A program made the translations under genes and the position numbers. Shown here piece by piece: positions 27,398-35,600 of a stretch of DNA of 64,000 nt. Origin of the DNA: DATFVA01 sp963771705 (GTDB lineage Bacteria > Bacteroidota > Ignavibacteria > Ignavibacteriales > Ignavibacteriaceae); contig CAVYUP010000005.1 in assembly GCA_963771705.1 (NCBI GenBank), positions 682,001-746,000 on the forward strand. Reading direction: 5' to 3'. Every line of letters starts with the position of its first letter. Within the stretch, counting starts at the first letter, position 1. The notes under the pieces are model-generated. The model was not told the DNA's origin. It saw only the letters and a list, made by a program, of their open reading frames with translations, and searched no databases.

Positions 27398-28060
27398 ATG
27401 AAAAAAATCGCACTCTTAGTTTTTCCGTTTTTTATCCTTTTCCAGGGATGCCTTAATTATATCCAGGATATAAATCTCTTTTCCGACGGTTCGGGTAAAA
27501 TGAGAATCACATACTGGATGAAGATGCACAACAATGAAAATCTTCAAATACTCGATAAAATCGGTCTTTTTAACCCAGATTCAATAAGAAGTCAGTTTTC
27601 TTCCCCGTATAATAAGATAACCGATGTTGAAGTCTATACCGACACTACCGACAGCACAATACATGCTAAAATGGAAATGACTTTTAATCATATAGACTCG
27701 CTCAATTATACTAAAGCCTTTTCAGACGCTCATTTTTCACTTGAAGACGGTGCGGCCGGGCAAAAGATATTCACCCAGTTTATTCCCCCTATTGCCACAG
27801 GATTCGGTTTTGACGGCAGTGATTTCAAGGTCACATATAAGTATACCTTCGGGGGCGAGATAATTACGCATAATGCAACAAAGACGGACGGCAGAGTACT
27901 CATCTGGGAATACAATCTATCAGAAATAGGGAGCGGAAAGACGATTTCCGTTACTTTTAAACCATACAAGCTGAAAGAAACGCCCTACTGGATCTTCGTT
28001 TTATCTGGAATCGTTCTGTTGATAGTAATAGTCTTTCTTTTTAAGAAAAAGAAAGATTGA
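27398..28060 (+). CDS. Hypothetical lipoprotein with C-terminal membrane helix
   Basis: A 220-residue protein with a lipoprotein signal peptide (MKKIALLVFPFFILFQGC, lipobox FQGC), so Cys18 would be lipidated. The body is a mixed, mostly beta domain beginning INLFSDGSGKMRITYWMKMH. A C-terminal helix (WIFVLSGIVLLIVIVFLF) ends in a positive KKKKD tail, giving a second anchor. The ATG at 27398 is chosen over the TTG at 27383 because it yields a proper signal peptide. I do not recognise the family beyond this topology. Confidence 0.7.
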   Translation: MKKIALLVFPFFILFQGCLNYIQDINLFSDGSGKMRITYWMKMHNNENLQILDKIGLFNPDSIRSQFSSPYNKITDVEVYTDTTDSTIHAKMEMTFNHIDSLNYTKAFSDAHFSLEDGAAGQKIFTQFIPPIATGFGFDGSDFKVTYKYTFGGEIITHNATKTDGRVLIWEYNLSEIGSGKTISVTFKPYKLKETPYWIFVLSGIVLLIVIVFLFKKKKD

Positions 28061-28144
28061 AAACCTGTCACCAGGTCCAATAGACCTTCCTGCAGGTTAC
28101 CCAGGGGATTCATCTGGAAACAGGCCTGTGTAGAAAACATTTTA

Positions 28145-28173
28145 TTGACATGCCTGAGGCTTTTAGTTATATT
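28145..28173 (+). promoter_or_regulatory. Promoter of the prs-rplY-pth unit (TTGACA-17-TATATT)
   Basis: TTGACA at 28145-28150 and TATATT at 28168-28173 are exactly 17 bp apart, ending 32 bases before the prs start. The hexamers and spacing are identical to those of the lexA promoter. Confidence 0.75.
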
Positions 28174-28205
28174 TACCGTCTATATTTTAAACAGAAAGCC
28201 GGTTT

Positions 28206-29147
28206 ATGGCTGCCAGCGATTACAAAATCTTTTCAGGTAGTTCTAACAGACCTTTAGCTGAAAACATAGCCCAAAAATTAGATAAGCCACTCGGTTCTTT
28301 GGAGTTAAAAAGATTCAGTGATGGTGAAATCTGGGCTAAATATGGAGAAAATATACGCGGATGCGACATCTTTGTGATTCAGTCGACCACTCCGCCGGCT
28401 GAAAATCTGCTTGAACTCCTTATAATGATAGATGCCGCAAAGAGAGCCTCGGCAAAAAGAATTACGGCTGTTATACCGTATTTCGGATATGCCCGGCAGG
28501 ACAGGAAAGATCAGCCGAGGGTTTCAATAACCGCAAAACTGGTCGGGAATCTGATAACGGTTGCGGGTGCTGACCGTATAATGACGATGGACTTGCATGC
28601 ACCGCAGATCCAGGGATTTTTTGATATTCCATTTGATCATTTATACGGATCTACAATTTTTATAAATAAGTTCGAAGAAATAAAAGAAAATCTTGTTGTG
28701 GTTTCTCCCGATGTCGGCGGAATAAAAATGGCGAGGTCATACGCAAAGAGACTTCATGCAAACCTGGTTGTAATCGACAAGAGACGTCCGGTACAGAACC
28801 GGGCAGAAGTTGTGAATATAATCGGTGATGTAGAAGATAAAGACGTTCTTATAGTAGATGATCTGATTGATACTGCAGGCACTTTTGTAGGTGCTATTGA
28901 TGCTTTAAAGCAAAAAGGAGCAAAGGAAATTTACGGCGCAATTACTCATCCTTTACTATCCGGAAAAGCAGTGGAAAGAATAGAATCTTCCGGGCTTAAT
29001 AAATTATTTGTATCAGACACAATACCCCTGACAGTAAAATCGGATAAAATAGAAGTTCTGACTGCTTCTGAAATCTTTTCTGAAGCAATAAGAAGAACAT
29101 ATAATAATGAATCAATTAGTTCACTTTTTGATGTAGATAAAAGTTAA
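28206..29147 (+). CDS. prs: Ribose-phosphate pyrophosphokinase
   Basis: A 313-residue PRPP synthase making phosphoribosyl pyrophosphate for nucleotide, His and Trp synthesis. Motifs are KRFSDGEIWAKYGENIRG, YFGYARQDRKDQPR (ATP site), TMDLHAPQIQGFFDIPFDHL and the PRPP-binding loop VLIVDDLIDTAGT. It heads a unit with L25, peptidyl-tRNA hydrolase and the membrane pyrophosphatase; the prs-rplY-pth order is a widespread arrangement. Confidence 0.97.
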   Translation: MAASDYKIFSGSSNRPLAENIAQKLDKPLGSLELKRFSDGEIWAKYGENIRGCDIFVIQSTTPPAENLLELLIMIDAAKRASAKRITAVIPYFGYARQDRKDQPRVSITAKLVGNLITVAGADRIMTMDLHAPQIQGFFDIPFDHLYGSTIFINKFEEIKENLVVVSPDVGGIKMARSYAKRLHANLVVIDKRRPVQNRAEVVNIIGDVEDKDVLIVDDLIDTAGTFVGAIDALKQKGAKEIYGAITHPLLSGKAVERIESSGLNKLFVSDTIPLTVKSDKIEVLTASEIFSEAIRRTYNNESISSLFDVDKS

Positions 29148-29169
29148 AATTAAGTTCTGGAGTTTATAA

Positions 29170-29811
29170 ATGGAAAAATCGATATTAGAGGCAGAAGTCA
29201 GAGAAACAGGCACCAAGCGCGCAAGTAAACTTGTAAGGAACAATGGCAGGGTCCCGGGAGTTTATTATTCAAAGCATGATGCTCCGATTCACTTCTCAGT
29301 TACTGAAAAAGCTATCAAACCACTTGTTTATACCGCTGAAACGCACCTTGTCTCTTTGAAAGTTGACGGAAAAGAGCTTGATTGTGTATTAAAGGATATT
29401 CAGTTTGATCCTATAACAGATAAAGTAGTTCACTTTGATCTTATTGGTCTTACCTCAGGCGAAACATTCCAGCTGGAAGTTCCTGTTCAGCTGCATGGAA
29501 CCCCTGTTGGTATAAAAGAGGGCGGTATCATTCAGCATCTCATCCACAAACTTGAAATTGAATGTCTGCCAAAAGATATTCCCCAGCGTATCGATATAGA
29601 TATCACTGAGCTTAACATTGGGGACTCCATTCACGTTGAAGACCTGAAAATTGAAAATATAACATTTCTTAATCCCGAAGATTCTGTGATTGTATTAGTC
29701 GCTCATCCAAAAGTTGAGAAAGAACCTGTTGAGGGTGAGGAGACAGCCGGAGAAGAAAGTGCTGAACCTGAAGTTATTGGTAAAGGTAAGGGAGAAGAGG
29801 AAGAGGAATAA
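29170..29811 (+). CDS. rplY: 50S ribosomal protein L25/Ctc
   Basis: A 213-residue long-form L25 that binds 5S rRNA. The N-terminal domain has NNGRVPGVYYSKHD, the second (CTC) domain begins around FQLEVPVQLHGTPVG, and the tail is very acidic (GEETAGEESAEPEV, then EEEEE). The long form with an acidic extension is common in this part of the tree. It lies 22 bp after prs and 19 bp before pth. Confidence 0.95.
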   Translation: MEKSILEAEVRETGTKRASKLVRNNGRVPGVYYSKHDAPIHFSVTEKAIKPLVYTAETHLVSLKVDGKELDCVLKDIQFDPITDKVVHFDLIGLTSGETFQLEVPVQLHGTPVGIKEGGIIQHLIHKLEIECLPKDIPQRIDIDITELNIGDSIHVEDLKIENITFLNPEDSVIVLVAHPKVEKEPVEGEETAGEESAEPEVIGKGKGEEEEE

Positions 29812-29830
29812 ATAATTCAATTAACTTAAA

Positions 29831-30436
29831 TTGCGGCTGATATTAGGCATAGGCAATCCGGGCAGCAAGTATAAAAACAACAGACATAACGTCGGGTTTA
29901 TTGTATTGGATCATCTGGCTTCATTAAATTCCATATCATTTTCGGCCGCCAGGGGTGATTATTACTCCGCTTCAGGAAGCCTGAACGGGAATGATTATCA
30001 GCTTATTAAACCCACTACTTACGTTAATAACAGCGGCCTGGCAGCAAAGCAGGCACTGGAAAAATTTAATCTGGATGCAAAAGATCTGCTTGTGATTCAC
30101 GATGACGTGAATCTTAATCATTCAGATATACGCGTAAAAGCCAGGGGCGGAGACGGGGGACATAACGGACTCAACTCACTAATCTATCACCTTGTGTCGG
30201 ATGAATTTCCAAGAATAAGAATAGGTATAGGAAACAATTTTGAGAGAGGTGAGATGGCCGATTATGTTCTATCTGATTTCAGCGATGAGGAAATGAAAGA
30301 AATAAAAAAGAACTTTGATATAGTTGAAACCCTCATCAGCGGGTTTATAACCGCAGGCATAAATGGTCTGTTAGACGCAAACAGCAGGATATCTAATCCC
30401 GATAAAAATTCCGAAAACAATCAAACCAGCACTTAG
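29831..30436 (+). CDS. pth: Peptidyl-tRNA hydrolase
   Basis: A 201-residue enzyme that releases tRNA from stalled peptidyl-tRNA. The active-site motifs LGIGNPGSKYKNNRHNVGF (with the catalytic histidine), KPTTYVNNSG, HDDVNL and RGGDGGHNGLNSLI are all present. The start is a TTG at 29831 giving MRLILGIGNPG, the usual Pth N-terminus. A non-conserved tail of about 15 Asn/Ser-rich residues follows. Confidence 0.95.
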   Translation: MRLILGIGNPGSKYKNNRHNVGFIVLDHLASLNSISFSAARGDYYSASGSLNGNDYQLIKPTTYVNNSGLAAKQALEKFNLDAKDLLVIHDDVNLNHSDIRVKARGGDGGHNGLNSLIYHLVSDEFPRIRIGIGNNFERGEMADYVLSDFSDEEMKEIKKNFDIVETLISGFITAGINGLLDANSRISNPDKNSENNQTST

Positions 30437-30444
30437 GAGAAATC

Positions 30445-32628
30445 ATGGATAATCTCATCATTATCATACCTTTTTTTGGTGTCCTTGGTCTTATTTATAC
30501 TTACTGGAAGTCTACCTGGGTAAAGAAACAGGATCCGGGTACCGATAAAATGATAAAGATATCGGGTCACATTGCAGAAGGTGCAATGGCCTTCCTTAAA
30601 TCCGAATACAAGGTATTAATTATCTTTGTTATCTGCGTGGCAATATTGCTGGGTGTTTCTGCCGATCCGGTAGAATCATCTCCGCTTATCGCAGTCTCCT
30701 TCCTGGTGGGTGCTCTCTGCTCTGCCCTCGCGGGTTTTATAGGAATGAGGGTTGCCACAAAAGCTAACGTAAGAACTACCAATGCAGCAAGAACAAGTCT
30801 GGGCAGAGCCCTGGAAATAGCCTTTGCAGGAGGTTCCGTGATGGGACTGGGAGTGGTTGGGCTGGGTGTTCTTGGGCTGGGTACTCTCTTCTTAATATAC
30901 GGCAACTTATTCGGACTAGGTCAGCAGGGTCTGCCGCGTGTTATAACCGTAATTACGGGCTTCTCTTTCGGTGCTTCATCGATAGCACTATTCGCACGCG
31001 TGGGAGGCGGGATATACACAAAGGCCGCTGATGTTGGTGCCGACCTCGTTGGAAAAGTTGAAGCCGGAATTCCTGAAGACCATCCTTTGAATCCTGCAAC
31101 TATTGCCGATAACGTAGGCGACAATGTGGGTGACGTTGCGGGAATGGGCGCCGATCTGTTTGAATCATATGTTGGTTCAATCGTCGGTACGATGGTTCTC
31201 GGAGCCGAGTTTTTAGCCTACCCTGAGTTTGCGGGAAAGTTTAACGGCCTGGGCGCTGTCCTTCTTCCTCTTGTTATTGCCGGGGTGGGAATAATAATGT
31301 CAATTATTGGTACCTTCTTCGTCAAAGTTAGAGAAGGCGGGAATCCACAGAAGGCTCTTAACAACGGTGAGTTCGGTTCATCAATTGTTATGATTGCAGC
31401 TCTGTATTTCATTATAAAGTGGATGCTGCCCGAAAGCTGGACGCACGAAGATCCTCTTTATGGAATTACATATACGATTACTTCTCTGGGAATCTTCTGG
31501 GCTACAGTTATTGGTCTTGTAGCCGGTGTTCTAATCGGGGTAATCACTGAATATTATACCGGAACAGGTAAAGGCCCTGTCATGGGCATAGTAAGGCAGT
31601 CACTTACCGGTACTGCAACAAACATTATTGCCGGAATCGGCAACGGAATGATCTCAACAGCTATTCCGATAATCATTATCGCGGTTGCAATAATGGGAGC
31701 TTTCTATTTCGGCGGACTTTACGGAATCGCCATAGCCGCAGTAGGAATGCTTTCAAATACAGGAATTCAGCTTGCCGTAGACGCATACGGACCCATCTCA
31801 GATAACGCCGGCGGTATAGCCGAGATGTCTGATCTTCCAAAAGAAGTAAGGCAGAGAACGGACAAACTCGACGCAGTAGGAAATACAACGGCTGCGATTG
31901 GTAAAGGATTTGCCATTGGATCTGCCGCACTTACAGCCCTTGCTTTATTCGGCGCTTTCATGACAGCGGCTCATATCAGAACAATTGATATTTCCAAAGC
32001 CAACGTAATGGCTGGATTGTTCCTCGGAGGAATGCTTCCATTCCTGTTCTCAGCGCTTGCGATGAAGGCAGTAGGAAGAGCAGCAATGTCGATGATCGAG
32101 GAGGTCAGGCGCCAGTTCAGATCAATCCCGGCCCTAACCAATGCCCTCAGGGTAATGAAGAAAAATGAAGGCAAGGAATTCTCTGAATGGAACGATGAGG
32201 ATAAGCTTACGTTTGAGAAAGCTGACGGGACCGCAGAATATGGAAAATGCGTTGAAATTTCAACTAAAGCAGCTATTAAAGAAATGGTGATTCCCGGTCT
32301 TCTCGCGGTAGCAGCCCCTGTATTTATAGGTTTTGCGGGCGGTGCTGAGATGCTGGGAGGTCTTCTTGCAGGTGTAACTGTAACGGGAGTTCTTATGGCT
32401 GTATTTCAGTCGAATGCAGGAGGCGCCTGGGATAATGCCAAGAAAATGTTCGAAGAAGGGATCGAAGTAAACGGCCAAAAGTACTATAAAGGTTCTGATC
32501 CTCATAAGGCGGCCGTGGTCGGCGACACAGTAGGTGATCCTTTTAAGGATACTTCGGGTCCGTCCCTGAATATCCTGTTAAAATTAATGGCTGTAGTTGC
32601 TCTTGTAATTGCGCCTTTAATTAAATAA
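30445..32628 (+). CDS. hppA: Membrane-bound ion-pumping pyrophosphatase (potassium-dependent type)
   Basis: A 727-residue integral membrane enzyme that couples PPi hydrolysis to cation export. Some 15-16 hydrophobic segments are seen, with the acidic substrate-binding motifs DVGADLVGKVEAGIPEDHP, NVGDNVGDVAGMGADLFESY and the C-terminal VVGDTVGDPFKDTSGPS. The segment GNTTAAIGKG has alanine where potassium-independent enzymes carry lysine, pointing to the potassium-dependent class. Whether it pumps protons or sodium cannot be settled by eye. A co-transcribed PRPP synthase upstream relates to PPi metabolism. Confidence 0.93.
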   Translation: MDNLIIIIPFFGVLGLIYTYWKSTWVKKQDPGTDKMIKISGHIAEGAMAFLKSEYKVLIIFVICVAILLGVSADPVESSPLIAVSFLVGALCSALAGFIGMRVATKANVRTTNAARTSLGRALEIAFAGGSVMGLGVVGLGVLGLGTLFLIYGNLFGLGQQGLPRVITVITGFSFGASSIALFARVGGGIYTKAADVGADLVGKVEAGIPEDHPLNPATIADNVGDNVGDVAGMGADLFESYVGSIVGTMVLGAEFLAYPEFAGKFNGLGAVLLPLVIAGVGIIMSIIGTFFVKVREGGNPQKALNNGEFGSSIVMIAALYFIIKWMLPESWTHEDPLYGITYTITSLGIFWATVIGLVAGVLIGVITEYYTGTGKGPVMGIVRQSLTGTATNIIAGIGNGMISTAIPIIIIAVAIMGAFYFGGLYGIAIAAVGMLSNTGIQLAVDAYGPISDNAGGIAEMSDLPKEVRQRTDKLDAVGNTTAAIGKGFAIGSAALTALALFGAFMTAAHIRTIDISKANVMAGLFLGGMLPFLFSALAMKAVGRAAMSMIEEVRRQFRSIPALTNALRVMKKNEGKEFSEWNDEDKLTFEKADGTAEYGKCVEISTKAAIKEMVIPGLLAVAAPVFIGFAGGAEMLGGLLAGVTVTGVLMAVFQSNAGGAWDNAKKMFEEGIEVNGQKYYKGSDPHKAAVVGDTVGDPFKDTSGPSLNILLKLMAVVALVIAPLIK

Positions 32629-32716
32629 ATTATCGTGCATTATAAATAATTTTATGTATAACCCTGCTCTCATCTTTGAATGAGGGCCTAAAGCCCATAG
32701 GGAGGTATAAATTCGA

Positions 32717-33127
32717 ATGAAGACGAATTCGTATGAAAGTGCTGTTATTATCAATGCAGCCCTCGATGATGAGCAAATCGAAAATATTATAGCCCGCATT
32801 AAGGAATTCATAACAAATAATGGTGGAGATATAAGGGACATTGAGAACTGGGGAAGAAAAAGACTAGCATATATGATCAATAAAAGCAAGATAGGCTATT
32901 ATGCTATCTTCCGTTTTGACGCCCCTACCAATATTATTTCCAAACTGGAAAGAAATTACACTCTGGATGAGCATATCTTAAGATATCTTACCATATCCCT
33001 TGATAAAGATGCTGTAGATTATCTGGAGAAAAAAAGGAGCGATTCTCAGGCAGAAAACCAGCCTGAAGCTGAAAAAAGCAGCCAACAAGAGAACGTTACC
33101 GAAAAAGATGTTTCAAAAGAGCAATGA
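32717..33127 (+). CDS. rpsF: 30S ribosomal protein S6
   Basis: A 136-residue S6 with the core YESAVIINAALDDEQIENII, then NWGRKRLAYMINKSKIGYY and LERNYTLDEHILRYLTI. The tail is extended and rich in Q, E and K. It heads the classic S6-SSB-S18-L9 operon. GGAGG at 32701-32705 is 11 bases from the ATG, slightly far; a small GGGC/GCCC hairpin directly upstream may influence initiation. Confidence 0.95.
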   Translation: MKTNSYESAVIINAALDDEQIENIIARIKEFITNNGGDIRDIENWGRKRLAYMINKSKIGYYAIFRFDAPTNIISKLERNYTLDEHILRYLTISLDKDAVDYLEKKRSDSQAENQPEAEKSSQQENVTEKDVSKEQ

Positions 33128-33169
33128 ATCACTAATTAACTAATGTATTGATTAAGTATGGAGGAAACC

Positions 33170-33643
33170 ATGGCTGAATTGAAGATGCCTGAAATTAACT
33201 ATGTTATTGTTGCCGGGAATTTAACAAAAGATCCCATTTTCCGGCAGACAACTAACAACACTCCTGTCGTTAATTTTTCTATTGCTTCCAATAGGAAATA
33301 TAAGGACAGTTCGAATCAGTGGCAGGAGGATGTATGTTATGTCGGCATTGTAGCATGGAATAAATTAGCTGAAAGCTGCCGTGACAGGCTGAAAAAAGGT
33401 TCAGCTGTACTGGTAGACGGCGAGCTTCAGAGCAGAACCTGGAAATCGGAAGATGGCCATAACAGAAGTATTGTTGAAATTAAAGCCAGGAGAATTCAGT
33501 TTCTCAACAAGCGTGGAAGACTGAACGGCAACGGAACCGCGGATGATGAAGAAACAGCTATCGGTGATGATGATAGTCTCGATTACACAGAGGACTCTTT
33601 CGATAAATTTTTATCAAGTGAAGAATCAGATCTTATAAAGTAA
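33170..33643 (+). CDS. ssb: Single-stranded DNA-binding protein
   Basis: A 157-residue SSB between S6 and S18. The OB fold covers residues about 8-115, with NYVIVAGNLTKDPIF, VVNFSIASNRKYKD and the strand RSIVEIKARRIQFLNKRG. The ATG at 33170 is chosen because GGAGGA at 33160-33165 is its ribosome-binding site; the ATG at 33158 would overlap that site. The tail is acidic but ends ESDLIK rather than the D-D-I-P-F tip that normally recruits repair partners, an oddity for the genome's main SSB. Confidence 0.93.
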   Translation: MAELKMPEINYVIVAGNLTKDPIFRQTTNNTPVVNFSIASNRKYKDSSNQWQEDVCYVGIVAWNKLAESCRDRLKKGSAVLVDGELQSRTWKSEDGHNRSIVEIKARRIQFLNKRGRLNGNGTADDEETAIGDDDSLDYTEDSFDKFLSSEESDLIK

Positions 33644-33656
33644 AATAAGGTAGAGA

Positions 33657-33887
33657 ATGAAAAAGGAAATAAGAACTAAAAAAGTCTGCAGGTTTACACA
33701 GAATCATGTAAAATATATCGATTATAAAGATGTAAAACTTCTTCAGAGATATGTAACCGAGCAGGGCAAGATAATTCCTAAAAGAATTACCGGGACAAGT
33801 TCCGGTTACCAGAGAGAATTAGCTCTTGCAATTAAAAGAGCACGGCATATGGCACTGCTTCCATATGTAGCCGACACTGTAAAATAG
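33657..33887 (+). CDS. rpsR: 30S ribosomal protein S18
   Basis: A 76-residue S18 with the expected IDYKDVKLLQRYVTEQGKI core, then PKRITGTSSGYQRELALAIKRARHMALLPY. It forms a heterodimer with S6 on the 30S platform. Position, size and sequence are all normal. Confidence 0.96.
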   Translation: MKKEIRTKKVCRFTQNHVKYIDYKDVKLLQRYVTEQGKIIPKRITGTSSGYQRELALAIKRARHMALLPYVADTVK

Positions 33888-33906
33888 AATCAGATTAGGA
33901 GAAGAA

Positions 33907-34350
33907 ATGAAAGTCATTCTAAGAGAGAATTTTGAATCACTCGGCCAGATTGGGGATGTTGTTGATGTTAAAGATGGTTTTGCCCGAAATTTTCTGCTTC
34001 CGCGGAAAATAGCCTACGCTGCAATAAAAGGAAATATCCGCTCGCTGGAAGAGGAGAAGAAGAACCTCGATAAGAAGAAGGAACAGGAAATCCGTGCCGC
34101 AGAAACTTTAGCCTCAGATCTTGAAAAAGTTTCTGTAACCATTCCGGTTCAGGTTGGTGAAGAAGATAAAATATTTGGTTCAGTTACTTCCCAGATGATC
34201 AGCGATGCTCTTAAGGAAAAGGGCTACGATATAGACAAACGTAAAATTGAGATTGATGAAACGATTAAATCTCTTGGAATTTACAGCATCACAATTAAGC
34301 TGCACGCAAGTGTAAATGCAAAGATTAAAGTCTGGGTTGTAAGAGAATAA
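33907..34350 (+). CDS. rplI: 50S ribosomal protein L9
   Basis: A 147-residue L9. The N-terminal domain has the signature GQIGDVVDVKDGFARNFLLPR, followed by a long connecting helix (SLEEEKKNLDKKKEQEIRAA) and the C-terminal rRNA-binding domain. AGGAGAAG upstream is a good Shine-Dalgarno. It is the last gene of the operon and is followed by a bidirectional terminator. Confidence 0.96.
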   Translation: MKVILRENFESLGQIGDVVDVKDGFARNFLLPRKIAYAAIKGNIRSLEEEKKNLDKKKEQEIRAAETLASDLEKVSVTIPVQVGEEDKIFGSVTSQMISDALKEKGYDIDKRKIEIDETIKSLGIYSITIKLHASVNAKIKVWVVRE

Positions 34351-34367
34351 AAGACCAGGCAGGTATT

Positions 34368-34400
34368 AAAAAAAAAGGAAAGCTAAGCTTTCCTTTTTTT
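34368..34400. terminator. Bidirectional terminator between rplI and rpmB
   Basis: AAAGGAAAGCT and AGCTTTCCTTT form a near-perfect palindrome flanked by A and T tracts on both sides, so it can terminate both the rplI transcript and the convergent rpmB transcript. Confidence 0.9.
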
Positions 34401-34424
34401 GTTTTAAATAGTATGCAATAACCG

Positions 34425-34664
34425 CTAGCGTACCTTTATCTGCTTTTCACGGATCATTTTCGCAATTCCGGATGTTCCGTTTTTAGAGATATTCTTTATA
34501 GCTTTGGCACTTAATTTTAAGGTTACAAATCTGTTTAATTCCTGAACCCAGACTCTCTTCTTCTGAAGGTTAGGCAGAAATCTTCTTCTCGATCTGTTAT
34601 GAGCATGGGATACGTTATTTCCCGAAATTGGTCCAATGCCTGTAACCTGACATCTTCTTGACAT
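34425..34664 (-). CDS. rpmB: 50S ribosomal protein L28
   Basis: A 79-residue L28 starting MSRRCQVTGIGPISGNNVSHAHNR, with RRRFLPNLQKKRVWV following. There is no zinc-binding CxxC pair, so it is the zinc-independent form apart from the lone Cys5. AGGAGAG precedes the start. It stands alone on the minus strand, divergent from the YrdC/YciO gene; L33, often its neighbour, is absent. Confidence 0.96.
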   Translation of the reverse strand: MSRRCQVTGIGPISGNNVSHAHNRSRRRFLPNLQKKRVWVQELNRFVTLKLSAKAIKNISKNGTSGIAKMIREKQIKVR

Positions 34665-34796
34665 AATATCTCTCCTGAGAACTTTCTGTATTATAAATTT
34701 AGAACAACAAATATAAAAAAATATCAGTTAAAAAATATACCATTTAGCAAAAAATATTGTAAATGTTAAATCCCTAATATTCAGTTATAATTTAAG

Positions 34797-34824
34797 TTGA
34801 CAAAGTGAAATTACCTGTTATTTT
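34797..34824 (+). promoter_or_regulatory. Candidate promoter of the YrdC/YciO gene
   Basis: TTGACA at 34797-34802 and TATTTT at 34819-34824 are 16 bp apart, about 100 bp upstream of the start codon in the 262-bp AT-rich gap. The match to the lexA and prs promoters supports it, but the -10 is weaker and the leader is long. Confidence 0.4.
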
Positions 34825-34926
34825 TGAATGTAAATCCAATATAAATGTGTAAAAGAACAATACCCGTATTTGCATTCATGCCTAAATATTCACTAAAAAT
34901 ACCTTTTTTAAGCAAAGGAGAACTAC

Positions 34927-35541
34927 ATGGAATATTATGAATTACACCCCGAAACTCCCCAGTTACGCTATATAAACAAGGCAGTTTCGGTACTGAAAGA
35001 GGGGGGAGTAATTATATACCCGACTGATACGGTTTATGGAATAGGATGTGATATTTTTAATAAAGAAGCGCTTGAAAGGATATTCTCCATAAAAAATGAC
35101 GGCGGTTCAAAGCTGATGAGTTTTGTGTGCTCCGACTTAAAAGATATAGCCAAATACGCACGCGTATCTGATTACGCTTACCGAACTATGAAACATCTTC
35201 TGCCCGGACCCTATACTTTCATTCTTCCCGCTGCCAAACTGGTCCCAAAGAAGCTATGGAGCAAGAGAAAGACCGTCGGCATCAGGATACCAAACAACAA
35301 TATTACAATGAAGCTGGTAGAGGAGCTTGGAAACCCTATAATCAGCACCAGCACAACCAACCGGAAGGGGGATGTTATATATGACCCATTCGAGATTAAA
35401 AATATATTCAACTCCCAGGTTGACCTGATGCTGTCTATGGGATCTCTTATGGGTGAACCTTCAACGGTTGTTGACCTGAGTAATGAGGAACCTGAAGTTC
35501 TGAGGGAAGGAGCTGGCGACGTCAGTCTGTTCGTTCAATAA
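34927..35541 (+). CDS. L-threonylcarbamoyladenylate synthase family (Sua5/YciO/YrdC)
   Basis: A 204-residue protein of the family that makes threonylcarbamoyl-AMP for the tRNA modification t6A. Motifs are GGVIIYPTDTVYGIGCD, IFSIKNDGGSKLMSFVCS and LLPGPYTFILPA, with the signature RKTVGIRIPNN. The N-terminal phrasing is nearer YciO than TsaC, so a paralogue with a different role is possible. AAAGGAG lies before the start. It ends at a terminator shared with the convergent SDR gene. Confidence 0.85.
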   Translation: MEYYELHPETPQLRYINKAVSVLKEGGVIIYPTDTVYGIGCDIFNKEALERIFSIKNDGGSKLMSFVCSDLKDIAKYARVSDYAYRTMKHLLPGPYTFILPAAKLVPKKLWSKRKTVGIRIPNNNITMKLVEELGNPIISTSTTNRKGDVIYDPFEIKNIFNSQVDLMLSMGSLMGEPSTVVDLSNEEPEVLREGAGDVSLFVQ

Positions 35542-35568
35542 ATAACAATCAGCAACTGAAAATTAGAA

Positions 35569-35600
35569 AGGCTGCCCCAATCGGGACAGCCTCTTTTTTT
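35569..35600. terminator. Terminator between the YrdC/YciO and SDR genes
   Basis: AGGCTGCCCC and GGGACAGCCT pair around a 4-base loop and are followed by eight T residues that run up to the SDR stop codon. It serves the plus-strand gene; the convergent minus-strand gene could also use the stem, although the A-rich side is weak. Confidence 0.85.
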
